A stretch of 54,079 nucleotides of DNA from Xanthobacteraceae bacterium. Its GTDB lineage: Bacteria; Pseudomonadota; Alphaproteobacteria; Rhizobiales; Xanthobacteraceae. Each line of letters opens with the position of its first letter. The first letter of the stretch is position 1. Below, one piece after another: positions 26,480-35,505 of the stretch. The stretch covers positions 1 to 54,079 of the forward strand of contig JAIESI010000029.1 of the NCBI GenBank assembly GCA_019746135.1, read 5' to 3'. The notes beneath the pieces were generated by a model that saw nothing but the letters and a program-made list of their open reading frames with translations, made no database searches and had not been told where the DNA came from. A program made the translations under genes and the position numbers.

Positions 26480-29230
26480 TCAATTGGGCGGCGGCGTTCC
26501 GGGCACACCGGACGCCGCCGTTGCTGTTGGCCGCGGCGGGAACAGGAGCCGCTGGTAGAGCCAGCCGATCCCGACCAGAACCAGTCCGAGCCCGATGAAC
26601 GACAGCGCGCGGTAGATGCCGGTGAGCCCCGCCATGTCGAGCAGGAACACCTTGCCGATGGTGAGCAGCGTGATCAGCGCCGACGCAAAGCGGGCCGGCT
26701 GAGAGCGCAAGACGATGCCAAACAGGAGCAGCGCCACGCCATAGGCGAGCCAGACCACCGAGTAGGTGTACTGCTCGGCGTTCGACATGCCGCCGCGCGA
26801 GAGCACCGGCCCCTGGTAGAGCGTGCGTACCTCGAGCGTCAGATAGCTCAGCATCAGCAGCACTGCGAAGGCTGCGGCGGTAACGCGGTAGGCTTCCGGC
26901 CGTGTGCCGCGCGTCACCATCGCAAGCCAGATCGCGAGCACCGCCGGGATGCCGTAGCCGAGCAGGATCAGGTTGAAGAACGCGCCGCCGACATTCTCGC
27001 CGGTGAGCCAGGGATTGACGGTCATCCAGAGGCCGAGCACCACGCCGGCTGCGGTCAGCGCGGCGATGATCAGTGCGCCCGCGTCGTGCACGACGCTCCG
27101 GGTGCGGTGGCGCACGTGCTCGAGGCCGATGACGGTGGCGAGGCCGGCGCAGACCTGCAAGGCGAGTTCGCCGAGGCGGCTCGCCTGCTTGTAGATGTCA
27201 CCGCCGTGCATGTAGTGGCGGATCTCCAGGAACAGCGTCAGCACGGTGAACAGGATCGCCGCCGCCTCGACCATGCGGGTGGGCTTGTCGTCGGCACCCT
27301 TGCGCAGAAGATGTCCGGCGACCCAGAACGCGACCGCGGGTACGCCGTAACCGTAGAGGATCCAGTTGAAGATCGGCGTGGTGCCGACGCTCGAGCCGAC
27401 GATGCGCGGCTCCCAGCCGACCCGCGCGACCACCAGCACGGTGGCCGCGGCGGCGAGCGCGCGGAGAAGCGGCACCGGCCGCGCATTGGCGATCCAGGCA
27501 ATGCCCGGCACCATCAGCGCGAGCGCAACCGTGAGCCAGCCTTTTTCCAGCGACATGGTGAGCGCCAGCGCGAGCGCCGCGACCGTGCCGGTGGCGTGCA
27601 GCGCGCCGGCGGTGATGATGGCTCTGGTCTGCTCGCGCTTGGAAAGCTGCTCGGCGGCAAAGCCGTTGATCGCGGCGAGCAGCAGCGCGAGCCCGGCAAA
27701 CGGGATCGAGCGCTCAAAGCCGGCGATGCGGTAGTAGAGCGCAACCAGCATCAGGAGCGGCACCAGCACGCCGCAGCCGCTCCACAGCATGGCCGCGGCC
27801 TGGCAGCGTTGCTCGGCTCCCGGGCGGATTTGCGCGAGATAGCCCAGCGCGCCGAACAGGATGGCGAAACCGAAACCGAGCACGAGATGCGGCCCGGTGG
27901 CGAACTGTGCGGGCTGCGGCGCGGCCTGGCCCGCGGGGCCGGCGGGCGCGATGAGCTGGCCCAATTCAGGAGCGAGTGCCCAGCGCAGCACGACCACGGT
28001 CGCGAACACCGCGGCGACCGGAATGGTGCCGCCGGCAGCATCGGTGCGCCAGGCGATGCCGAGCGTTGCGACAATCATCAGCGTGAATACGATCAGCGCC
28101 GCGGCGTCGTGGCGGGCGGCGAGCGTGATCAGCAGCGCGCCGAGCAGACAAGCCGACAGCGTCGCCGACGAGACCGGATCGATCTCGCCGGGCGTGGCGT
28201 CGGGACCGTAGAGGAAGCCGGAGACGATCAGGGCTGCGACCAGCGCAAAGCCTGCGATCACGTGGAACAGGTGCGCGGCAAGCCCGTCTACGTGGGTGCT
28301 CTGCAGGCCGGGCAGCGTCCAGAAAAAGCCGAAGGCGACGGCGGTCACCGCAAGCCACAGCCACATCCGCATGCGCGCGAGCCCGAAGGCCGCGCCGGTC
28401 ACCACGGCGATGTAGATGTAGAGCGCCCAGTAGTTCGGCGTGCCGGTCGAGATCAGCAGCGGCGTGACGAACGCGCCGACGAGGCCGAGAGCCGCGAGCG
28501 CCGGCCCGTGCAGCAGCGCCGCGGCGAGCGTTGCGAGCGCGACGATGCCGAGCAGCACGAAGGCTACGGCCGGGTTGAGGAAGCCGTAGAGGCCGTAGGC
28601 GGCGTAGACCGTGGCGTAGGCACAGGTGGTGCCCGCGGCAGTGAGGATGCTCGGGATGTGCGCACTCGACACGCCGGCAAGGCCTGAGACGAGCTCCTGT
28701 CGTCGCGTCCATTCGCCGCCCGCGACCAGCGCGGCGGCAAGCAGCCCGCCGAACAACAGCCGCAGGCCCGGCCCGATCAGGCCGGCCTCGATCGAATATT
28801 TGACGAGGAAGATGCCGCCGAGCGCGAGCGCCACGCCGCCGATCCAGACGGTCCAGCGGGTGCCGAATTTTTCCTCGAAGCTTTGCGCTGGCTGATCGTC
28901 GGCCGCGGGCGGCGGCGGGGGAGGTGGCGGCGCGGCGGCAGCAGGCGCAGGCTCGGGTGTTGGCTCCGGTGCGCGGGCGGGCTCAGCCTTGACGCTGTCG
29001 GCCGGCGCAGCGGCAGGCGCGGGCGGCGGTTCGGCGGGCCTTGGCGCAGCGCTGCCGGTGGGTGCTGCGGCTGGTGCAGGTCCTTGCGCGCCGGTGAGCC
29101 TCGCTTCGAGTGCCTGAAGGCGCGCCTCCATCGCCCGCAGGCGGTCGCCAGCATTGATCGATTTGACCAGCGCCGTGATGGCGATGATCGGGAACGACAG
29201 CAGCAGCAGTCCGAGCAGGACAAATTCCAT
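26480..29230 (-). CDS. DUF2339 large multi-pass membrane protein
   Basis: The 916-residue product starts with one helix (MEFVLLGLLLLSFPIIAITAL), then a short coiled coil (AMEARLQALEARL) and a Pro/Ala-rich linker to about residue 115 containing a run of prolines. The motif EKFGTRWTVWIGGVALALGG then opens the DUF2339 core, followed by more than twenty hydrophobic segments to the end. DUF2339 proteins are predicted inner-membrane proteins of unknown function. Neighbouring genes are unrelated, and the gene ends 34 bases from the convergent secreted-protein gene. Confidence 0.9.
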   Translation of the reverse strand: MEFVLLGLLLLSFPIIAITALVKSINAGDRLRAMEARLQALEARLTGAQGPAPAAAPTGSAAPRPAEPPPAPAAAPADSVKAEPARAPEPTPEPAPAAAAPPPPPPPPAADDQPAQSFEEKFGTRWTVWIGGVALALGGIFLVKYSIEAGLIGPGLRLLFGGLLAAALVAGGEWTRRQELVSGLAGVSSAHIPSILTAAGTTCAYATVYAAYGLYGFLNPAVAFVLLGIVALATLAAALLHGPALAALGLVGAFVTPLLISTGTPNYWALYIYIAVVTGAAFGLARMRMWLWLAVTAVAFGFFWTLPGLQSTHVDGLAAHLFHVIAGFALVAALIVSGFLYGPDATPGEIDPVSSATLSACLLGALLITLAARHDAAALIVFTLMIVATLGIAWRTDAAGGTIPVAAVFATVVVLRWALAPELGQLIAPAGPAGQAAPQPAQFATGPHLVLGFGFAILFGALGYLAQIRPGAEQRCQAAAMLWSGCGVLVPLLMLVALYYRIAGFERSIPFAGLALLLAAINGFAAEQLSKREQTRAIITAGALHATGTVAALALALTMSLEKGWLTVALALMVPGIAWIANARPVPLLRALAAAATVLVVARVGWEPRIVGSSVGTTPIFNWILYGYGVPAVAFWVAGHLLRKGADDKPTRMVEAAAILFTVLTLFLEIRHYMHGGDIYKQASRLGELALQVCAGLATVIGLEHVRHRTRSVVHDAGALIIAALTAAGVVLGLWMTVNPWLTGENVGGAFFNLILLGYGIPAVLAIWLAMVTRGTRPEAYRVTAAAFAVLLMLSYLTLEVRTLYQGPVLSRGGMSNAEQYTYSVVWLAYGVALLLFGIVLRSQPARFASALITLLTIGKVFLLDMAGLTGIYRALSFIGLGLVLVGIGWLYQRLLFPPRPTATAASGVPGTPPPN

Positions 29231-29552
29231 GGAGCGCCCCCGACGCGCGAATCTAGGCCAGCCGAGCGGCCGTCAAAAGCGCGCCAGGGCGCAACGCACA
29301 GGGCTGCGCGGGCATTGGTCGCGCTATCCCCAGCAAAAGTTCAAGAAAAGGAAGGGTTATGCGGATGCTGCCGAGACGGCGGCAGGCGTTGCTGCGCCCA
29401 TCCCGGAGGGAGAGCACATCCGGGAATGCTCAATAATTCCCACGGGTAAGGGGCTACGGCCTGTCGATCAAACCGTAACCCCTCACCTCAGTCTTTGTGC
29501 TGTCCGTTCTGCATAGCCCTCTCACTTTGGAAGAGGGGGCAAATTCATGCGC
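29231..29552. other. Intergenic stretch with two imperfect hairpins
   Basis: No convincing gene is seen in these 322 bases. GGGGCTACGG at 29450-29459 faces CCGTAACCCC at 29473-29482 with one mismatch. CCCTCT near 29517-29522 faces AGAGGG near 29532-29538. The second hairpin lies just after the end of the H-NS-like gene, reading leftward, and may terminate it. The stretch resembles the remnant of a dispersed intergenic repeat. Confidence 0.45.
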
Positions 29553-29866
29553 TTACTTGATCCGGAAGTTTTCCTTCTTGAGCTTCGTGCCCTTCATTTC
29601 ATCCTTCATCCAGCGCGGCGTGGCGCCGCGGCCGGACCAAGTGATCGTCGGGTCTTTCTTGCTGCGGAATTGCGGCGCGACCTTGCGGCCCTTGAGCGAC
29701 TTGCGTTTGCGACCCCGGCGGCCCGGGCCACGCGCCTGGCGCTCTGCGCCGCCGCCAGCGCCGTAAGCTGCCGTTTCAAATCATCGGCGCGGCGCGACAG
29801 TATTTCGCCGATCTCATCGCGCATTTTCAAAAGGGCATCGACCGACATAGAGGCGAGTTTGGCCAT
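29553..29866 (-). pseudogene. H-NS-family nucleoid protein gene with one frameshift
   Basis: From ATG 29866 (GGAGAT five bases upstream) the frame gives MAKLASMSVDALLKMRDEIG and SRRADDLKRQLTAL, the N-terminal coiled coil of rhizobial H-NS-like proteins. After that the C-terminal DNA-binding domain appears in a different frame: RGRKRKSLKGRKVAPQ, then TWSGRGATPRWMKDEMKG and a stop at 29553. The switch fits one missing base in or beside the GGC run around 29745-29763. With one base restored the gene encodes 104 residues, the usual family length. As written, the first frame runs on past the true stop and lacks the DNA-binding motif. A sequencing error in the GGC run is the main alternative. Confidence 0.82.
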
Positions 29867-30143
29867 AGGTATCTCCGCAATTAACAATTGAAGGGGCTTT
29901 CATAGTGCCATTCAACCGGAAGGCAAGCACGGCAGGGTAGTGCGGAATTTCAATACATCCTCTGCAAGATTTCAGCCTCATAGCATGAGGCGCCTGCAGC
30001 CTGCTCTTTGACGGCGCATTATGCTACCAGTTATTTGGCTGAAAGCGATGACAATCGGTAAATACCTATTTGCCGACGCGATGATTTGGACCGCGCCGTC
30101 GGGCTTGATCGCCCGCCGAGGCTCGAGGCTCAGGACCTGAAGC

Positions 30144-31124
30144 TCAAAATCTGCCGCCCAGCCGCAGGCCAGGCGCGGGCCGCTCCTGCACCACGTCGCG
30201 GCGGAATCGAAACAGCGCCGCGGGCCGCCCGCCGGTCGCGGTCGAGGTCTCGCCGGTCGGCTCGACCAGCTCGGTGGTCTCGACCAAGCGGCGGAAGTTC
30301 TGCTTATGCAGATGCCGCCCGGAAATCGCTTCGACGGTGCGCTGCAATTCGGTCAGCGTGAACTCGTCGGGCATGAGCTCGAACACCACCGGGCGGTATT
30401 TCAGCTTGGCGCGCAGCCGCGCGATGGCGGTGGCGAGGATGCGGCGGTGGTCGAAGCGCATCGGCTCGCCCAGCGTCGGCAGCTTCGCGCGCGGCAATCC
30501 CGCGTCGCGGCCGTCGCGCCGCGCCTCCTCGACGAGGCCCGCTTCATAGAGCAGCTCGTAGCGGTCGAGCACTTTCTCTTCGTCCCAGGGCGAGCCGCCG
30601 GCGGCAAAGCAGTGGCGCAGGCGCTCGCGCCGTGCGAGCGGCCTCGCGGGCTCGGCCTTGCCGCTTTTCGCCCATTGATCGAGCAGCGGCACGATCACCT
30701 CGTCGAGAATCTCCGGCCGGCCGTCGCGCCAGTCCTCCCACGGGAAAAACCGGTACCACGGCTCGAACGCAGCGCCGGCCGCGCGCAGCGCCGCGGCGTT
30801 GTCGGACATGCGGGTGAGCGCGAGATAGCCCACGGAGATCATGTGGGGGCCGGTGTCGCCCGGCCGCGCGTGGCGGCCGCGGTCGCCGAACGTATAAAGC
30901 TGCTCGACATAGCCGACGGTGAGCGCGGTCTGCTGCTCGACCCATTCGCGCAGCCCGATCTCGAAGGTCCTATGCGACAGCGGATCGAACGGGCCGAACG
31001 GCAGGCCAGCACGGGTGTCGCTTGCCGGACCGGCGGACACCAGGATGCGCGGCTCCTCGGCCTCGACCGCGACGATTGCCGCGGTCAGCCCCACTTCGAT
31101 CGGCGTGAGATGCGCCTCGGGCAT
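30144..31124 (-). CDS. nadQ: NadQ-type NAD biosynthesis regulator (Nudix-like sensor plus winged helix)
   Basis: The protein of about 326 residues matches the COG4111/NAD-regulator family of alphaproteobacteria, which represses NAD synthesis genes. The N-terminal half is Nudix-like (HRTFEIGLREWVEQQ, YVEQLYTFGDRGRHARPGD, VGYLALTR). The catalytic box lacks the usual REUxEExGU ending: it reads REWVEQQTAL, so hydrolysis is unlikely and ligand sensing is likely. The C-terminal part (FDHRRILATAIARLRAKLKY, FELMPDEFTLTELQRTVEAI, HKQNFRRLVE, GGRPAALFRF) is the winged-helix region. I chose ATG 31124; upstream codons belong to the preceding phosphatase gene in another frame. It is the last gene of the ygfZ-tag-HD-phosphatase run. 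Likely target sites precede nadA at 18906-18993. Confidence 0.85.
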   Translation of the reverse strand: MPEAHLTPIEVGLTAAIVAVEAEEPRILVSAGPASDTRAGLPFGPFDPLSHRTFEIGLREWVEQQTALTVGYVEQLYTFGDRGRHARPGDTGPHMISVGYLALTRMSDNAAALRAAGAAFEPWYRFFPWEDWRDGRPEILDEVIVPLLDQWAKSGKAEPARPLARRERLRHCFAAGGSPWDEEKVLDRYELLYEAGLVEEARRDGRDAGLPRAKLPTLGEPMRFDHRRILATAIARLRAKLKYRPVVFELMPDEFTLTELQRTVEAISGRHLHKQNFRRLVETTELVEPTGETSTATGGRPAALFRFRRDVVQERPAPGLRLGGRF

Positions 31125-31170
31125 TGCCGGCACTTTGGCGGCCCCTCTCTTCAAGCGGGGCCAGAATGGC

Positions 31171-31677
31171 TCATTCGAGATCGAGCCGGAAGGGTTCGCC
31201 TTCGAGCGCCGGCCTGCCCGGGCCGAGCGCCTCGACCGCGGCGACCATCCGTCCCTTGCGGCCGAGGATGCGGTCGGCGTGGCCGACCAGCATGGTGTTC
31301 GGCATGGCGGTGGTCGACGAATTGCGGATCGCACGGGCAATGGTGAGCTCGTCGCGCCCGGGGTTGAGCGCGCAGGCGGTGATGAACGCGCCCGCGGTCG
31401 AGCGGCTGATGCCGGCATAGCAGTGCATGACGATCGGCGCGCGGCGGTCCCAGGTCTGCACGAAGCGGATCAGGTCGTACACGTGCTCCTCGGCCGGGTG
31501 GGTGTAGCCGTCCATCGGCGTGGCGATGTCGTCCATGCCGAGGATCAGGTGGTTGGTCTCGATGATGCTGGCGGGTCGCTGCACGCGGTCGATCAGGCGC
31601 AGCAGCGTGACGATGTGGGTCGCGCGGGTTTCGGCAACGGTGTCGTGGAGACGGGCGAGGGAGCAGACGTGAATCAT
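31171..31677 (-). CDS. Dual-specificity/tyrosine phosphatase-like protein
   Basis: The 168-residue protein carries the Cys-phosphatase loop C-x5-R in VMHCYAGISRSTA, with a general-acid candidate Asp in ILGMDDIATPMDGY upstream. Length and motif placement fit small DSP/PTP-like enzymes, which remove phosphate from Tyr or other phosphorylated substrates. It begins 41 bases after the HD-domain gene and ends 46 bases before nadQ on the same strand. The substrate is unknown. Confidence 0.82.
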   Translation of the reverse strand: MIHVCSLARLHDTVAETRATHIVTLLRLIDRVQRPASIIETNHLILGMDDIATPMDGYTHPAEEHVYDLIRFVQTWDRRAPIVMHCYAGISRSTAGAFITACALNPGRDELTIARAIRNSSTTAMPNTMLVGHADRILGRKGRMVAAVEALGPGRPALEGEPFRLDLE

Positions 31678-31718
31678 GATGGGCTTTATATAGATGCCAA
31701 TTATGCCGGCGTCATGGC

Positions 31719-32342
31719 CTATGGCTTGGCCAGCGCGGCGAAGCGTTCGAGAAAGTGTCTCTCCGCGGTGCCCGCGGACCAGGGCGTCAGGTAGTCCCGT
31801 TCGATCGCGGGCGTAAGCTTCGGCGGCGGGCCGAAAAACCGCTGCGCTTCGGTTGCGCTGAAGCCCGCGAGGTGGGTGGCTTCGAGAAACGCGGCCCCCG
31901 CGTCGGCGGTCTTGATGATTTTCAGGACCGGCTCTGTGTGTTTCGGTGGAAGGCCGAAGCGGACGTGAATGGCCGCGAGCAGCCGCGCCTCGACCACTTT
32001 GTACGAGCCGCCGATCACCGCCTTGAACGGCGAGATCATGTCGCCGATCACGTATTCCGGCGCGTCATGCAGCAGGATCGCAAGCCGCGCGGAGCGGTCG
32101 AGGCTCGGCCACTTCGCCCGCGCCACGGTCTCGACCAGGAGCGTGTGCTGCGCCACCGAAAAGATGTGCGCGCCATGGGTCTGGCCGTTCCAGCGCGCGA
32201 CGCGGGCAAGGCCGTGGGCGATGTCCTCGATCTCGACGTCGAGCGGGGAGGGATCGAGCAGATCGAGCCGCCGGCCGGACAGCATGCGCTGCCAGGCGCG
32301 GGTGGAGGTTTTGGTGGTTGGTTTCGCGGGCGTGCGGCTCAC
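31719..32342 (-). CDS. HD-domain hydrolase, YfbR-like
   Basis: I take the GTG at 32342 as start because it overlaps the tag stop (GTGA), giving about 207 residues from VSRTPAKPTT. The longer frame upstream is only a shadow of tag. Metal-binding HD motifs are visible: AHIFSVAQHTLLVE (first His), ILLHDAPEYVIGD (HD pair) and KTADAGAAFLEA (last Asp). The spacing and the phrase DMISPFK resemble YfbR-like nucleotidases that act on deoxynucleoside monophosphates. The next gene in the cluster follows after 41 bases. Confidence 0.82.
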   Translation of the reverse strand: MSRTPAKPTTKTSTRAWQRMLSGRRLDLLDPSPLDVEIEDIAHGLARVARWNGQTHGAHIFSVAQHTLLVETVARAKWPSLDRSARLAILLHDAPEYVIGDMISPFKAVIGGSYKVVEARLLAAIHVRFGLPPKHTEPVLKIIKTADAGAAFLEATHLAGFSATEAQRFFGPPPKLTPAIERDYLTPWSAGTAERHFLERFAALAKP

Positions 32343-32950
32343 TTGCGCCTGCGCATCTTCTGCACGTTCTCGTGGCAATGGCACCGCACCAGATGGTCGT
32401 TGACCATGCCGACCGCCTGCATGAAGGCATAAACAATCGTCGGGCCCACGAACTTGAACCCGCGCCCAGCAAGGTCCTTTGAAATCTTCTTCGACAGCTC
32501 GGTCTCGGCCGGCACCTGCTTGGTGTCGCGAAACTTGTTCACCTTCGGCTTGCCGTCGAGATAGTCCCAGAGCAGCGCCGAGAAGCCCGAGCCTTTCTCC
32601 ATCACGTCGAGATAGGCCCGCGCCGAAAGCACCGCGCCTTCGATCTTGAGCTTGTTGCGGACGATGCCTGCATCCTGCATCAGCTTGGCTTTGCGCCGCG
32701 CGTCGAAGCGGGCGACCTTTTCCGGCTCGAAGTTGTCGAAGGCTTTGCGGAAGTTGTCGCGCTTTCGCAGGATGGTGATCCACGACAGGCCCGCCTGGAA
32801 GCCGTCGAGCATGAGCTTCTCGTAGAGCGCGCGGTCGTCGTATTCCGGCACGCCCCATTCAGTGTCGTGATAAGCAACGTATAAGGCGTCGTCCTTGCCT
32901 GGCCACGGGCAGCGGTGCAGGCCATCGATGTGCAGCAATGCTCCGGCCAT
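32339..32950 (-). CDS. tag: DNA-3-methyladenine glycosylase I
   Basis: Tag excises 3-methyladenine from alkylated DNA. The start at 32950 (MAGALLHIDGL) overlaps the ygfZ stop (TAATG) and has GGAGAAAG upstream. Family motifs are RCPWPGKDDALYVAYHDTEWG, DGFQAGLSWITILRKRDNF, the helix-hairpin part with FVGPTIVYAFMQAVGMVNDH, and the C-terminal zinc-ligand region HLVRCHCHENV. Cys near 14 and the late His/Cys residues would bind the zinc seen in E. coli Tag. At 203 residues it is full length. Confidence 0.95.
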   Translation of the reverse strand: MAGALLHIDGLHRCPWPGKDDALYVAYHDTEWGVPEYDDRALYEKLMLDGFQAGLSWITILRKRDNFRKAFDNFEPEKVARFDARRKAKLMQDAGIVRNKLKIEGAVLSARAYLDVMEKGSGFSALLWDYLDGKPKVNKFRDTKQVPAETELSKKISKDLAGRGFKFVGPTIVYAFMQAVGMVNDHLVRCHCHENVQKMRRRK

Positions 32951-33846
32951 TACGCTTTCTCCTCGTTGCGGGAGGCATTGGGCCACTCGAAGGTCGCCCA
33001 ATCGGGCTTGCGCACCTCGATCGGCACGCCGCCGGCCAAGAGCGGCAGGCCCGCCGCGCGCGCGTCGGCGACGCGATCGAGCCGCAGCATGGCAAGCCCG
33101 CGCGCGCCCGCGGTCGAGCCGGTGATGCCGACCTGCTTGTCGCCCGCCATCACCGGCAGGCCTGCGTCCGGCAGGAAAGCCTCGGTCGCGACCGGTACGA
33201 TGCGGGTGCGCGCCGAGCCGCGATGCTCCATGCGCGACACCACCTCCTGGCCGACATAGCAGCCCTTGTCGAAATCGACACCGGAAAGCTGGTCCATGTC
33301 GGTCTCGTGCGGGAAGGCGTCGCCATAGATGAAGTCGACGCCGCCGCGGGGAACGCCGAGCGAGATGCGATTCGCCTCGTAGGCTTGAGCTTCGAGAAGG
33401 TCCGCGCCGAGATCGGCCGCGGTCTCCTTGGCTAGATGCGGCGGCAGCATGATGCGAAAACCGAGCGCCGGCAGGCGCGGGTCGGCATAGACCAGGCCGT
33501 AGTCGGTGTCGCCCGCTCCATCCCAGACCGCCATGACCCCGAGCACCTCGCTCAGGTCCTCGCAGATCACCTTTGACCGGAGCTTGTAGAAATTGAGCTT
33601 CTGCACGAACTCGAAGGCGAGCGCCCGGGGCACATCGAGGAAGAAGCCGCCGCCGTCGCCGGCCGGCGCTTCGGCGACGATGCCGTCGACGATGATCTTG
33701 CCCTGCGGCGTCAAAAGCGCGCCGAAGCGCGCCTGCTCGGGCGTGACTTTGGTGACATCGGCGGTGAGGAGCCCGTTGAGAAAGGCGCGGGCGTCGTTGC
33801 CCGCCACCTTGACCACGCCGCGGTCGGGGAGAAGTGCCGCTTTCAT
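32950..33846 (-). CDS. ygfZ: Folate-binding YgfZ/CAF17-family iron-sulfur cluster repair protein
   Basis: YgfZ binds tetrahydrofolate and supports maturation or repair of certain Fe-S enzymes such as tRNA-modifying MiaB. The family signature is DKGCYVGQEVVSRM near the C-terminal third, with the GcvT-like fold before it (NGLLTADVTKV, RFGALLTPQGKIIVDG). I start at ATG 33846 (MKAALLPDRGVVKV). It is the first gene of the leftward run and is divergent from the dihydroorotase gene, 104 bases away. Confidence 0.93.
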   Translation of the reverse strand: MKAALLPDRGVVKVAGNDARAFLNGLLTADVTKVTPEQARFGALLTPQGKIIVDGIVAEAPAGDGGGFFLDVPRALAFEFVQKLNFYKLRSKVICEDLSEVLGVMAVWDGAGDTDYGLVYADPRLPALGFRIMLPPHLAKETAADLGADLLEAQAYEANRISLGVPRGGVDFIYGDAFPHETDMDQLSGVDFDKGCYVGQEVVSRMEHRGSARTRIVPVATEAFLPDAGLPVMAGDKQVGITGSTAGARGLAMLRLDRVADARAAGLPLLAGGVPIEVRKPDWATFEWPNASRNEEKA

Positions 33847-33950
33847 GCTATTCCTTGTTGCCCCCGGCAACGTAAGCCGCTGATGTTGGCTGCTCAAGGG
33901 TGTGGAATTGGCTGTGGGTTTGAATTGGTGCAAGAACGCGTGAGGCGGCG

Positions 33951-35285
33951 ATGGCAGGCGGTTACGACCTGATTTTGAAGGGCGGCACGGTCGTCAACCA
34001 GGACGGCGAGGGGGTGCGCGACCTTGCCATATCGGGTGGAAAAATCGCCGCGATCGGCGATGTCGGCACCAGCGCCGCGGAGACGATCGACTGCCGCGGT
34101 CTGCACATCCTGCCGGGCGTGATCGACAGCCACGTGCATTTCCGCGAGCCGGGCCTGACCCACAAGGAGGACCTGGAGGCGGGCTCGCGCGGCGCGGTGC
34201 TGGGCGGCGTCACGGCAGCGTTCGAGATGCCGAACACCGATCCGACCACGACGGATGCCGCAGCTCTCGCCGACAAGGTCAAGCGCGGGCACCACCGCAT
34301 GCATTGCGACTTCGCGTTCTATGTGGGCGCGACGCGCGAGAACACGCGTCAACTCGGCGAGCTCGAGCGGCTTCCCGGCGCGTGCGGCGTCAAGGTGTTC
34401 ATGGGCTCCTCCACCGGTTCGCTCTTGATCGAGGACGACGAGGGCGTACGCGATGTGCTGAAAGCGATCCGCCGCCGAGCCTCGTTTCACTCCGAGGACG
34501 AGTACCGGCTGCGCGAGCGAATGCATCTGCGGGTCGAGGGCGATCCGTCGTCGCATCCGGTGTGGCGCGATGCGCAGGCGGCGCTCCTCTGCACGCAGCG
34601 GCTCATTCGCCTGGCGCGCGAAACCGGCAAGCGCGTGCACGTGCTGCACGTGACCACCAAGGAAGAGGCCGAGTTTCTTGCCGAGCATAAAGACGTCGCA
34701 TCCTGCGAGGCAACGCCGGCGCATCTCACGCTCGCCGCGCCCGACTGCTACGCGCGGCTCGGCACGCTCGCGCAGCTCAATCCGCCGATCCGCGACGCCT
34801 CGCATCGCGACGGCGTCTGGCGCGCCCTCGCCCAAGGGGTGATCGACACCGTCGGCTCCGACCACTCGCCGCACACCCGGGAGGAGAAGGCGCATCCCTA
34901 TCCGAAGACCCATTCCGGCATGACCGGCGTGCAGACGCTGGTCCCGATCATGCTCGACCACGTCAACGCCCGGCGGCTCACGCTCGCCCGCTTCGTCGAT
35001 CTCACCAGCGCCGGGCCGGCCCGCGTTTACGGCATGTCAGGGAAAGGCCGGACAGCGGCGGGTTTTGACGCGGACCTCACCGTGGTCGATCTCAAGCGCC
35101 GCGAAACCATCACCGACCGCTGGATCGCCTCGCGCTCAGGCTGGACGCCCTACCATGGAGTGACCGTAACCGGTTGGCCGGTCGGAACTTTTGTCCGCGG
35201 CCACCGGGTGATGTGGCAGGGGGAACTGGTCACGCCGTCGCGCGGCGAGGCGGTGAAGTTCCAGGAGGCGCTGCCGGCCGCGTAA
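33951..35285 (+). CDS. pyrC: Dihydroorotase (class I type)
   Basis: Dihydroorotase interconverts carbamoyl aspartate and dihydroorotate in pyrimidine synthesis. The amidohydrolase metal site is visible as GVIDSHVHFREPG (HxH), the lysine that would be carboxylated in KVFMGSSTGSLL, histidines in ASFHSEDEYR and HVLHVTTKEE, and the Asp in GSDHSPHT. At 444 residues with the C-terminal PAxxFG-like lid replaced by ARVYGMSGKG it fits the bacterial class I DHOase group, though a related amidohydrolase is possible. GAGGCGG lies just before the ATG. Imperfect GC-rich inverted repeats follow the stop (35290-35330). Confidence 0.88.
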   Translation: MAGGYDLILKGGTVVNQDGEGVRDLAISGGKIAAIGDVGTSAAETIDCRGLHILPGVIDSHVHFREPGLTHKEDLEAGSRGAVLGGVTAAFEMPNTDPTTTDAAALADKVKRGHHRMHCDFAFYVGATRENTRQLGELERLPGACGVKVFMGSSTGSLLIEDDEGVRDVLKAIRRRASFHSEDEYRLRERMHLRVEGDPSSHPVWRDAQAALLCTQRLIRLARETGKRVHVLHVTTKEEAEFLAEHKDVASCEATPAHLTLAAPDCYARLGTLAQLNPPIRDASHRDGVWRALAQGVIDTVGSDHSPHTREEKAHPYPKTHSGMTGVQTLVPIMLDHVNARRLTLARFVDLTSAGPARVYGMSGKGRTAAGFDADLTVVDLKRRETITDRWIASRSGWTPYHGVTVTGWPVGTFVRGHRVMWQGELVTPSRGEAVKFQEALPAA

Positions 35286-35505
35286 CACGCGCGGGAGTGA
35301 GCGGCGCGCAGCGCTCGCGTGATTGCGCGCGCTACCCGGTGCCGGCGGGTTTATTCCCGAAAAATACCGGTTGCCTTTGATCCATTGGCCACTACAACCT
35401 CTGCCTGCGGGCCCGTGGGGGCAATACTTTTTCGAGAGAAAGGCGGGGCGTGGTTCGTTGGGTGCGACGCCCGGGTGCATGCGCCAGCATCGCACTTGAG
35501 TTTGA

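Noticed and set aside
29553..29866. Programmed ribosomal frameshift in the H-NS-like gene
   Set aside because: There is no slippery heptamer with a following pseudoknot that I can identify; a lost base in the GGC run is simpler.
30144..31124. Active ADP-ribose or NADH pyrophosphatase
   Set aside because: The Nudix box lacks its catalytic acidic residues and the C-terminus looks like a DNA-binding domain, which fits a regulator better.
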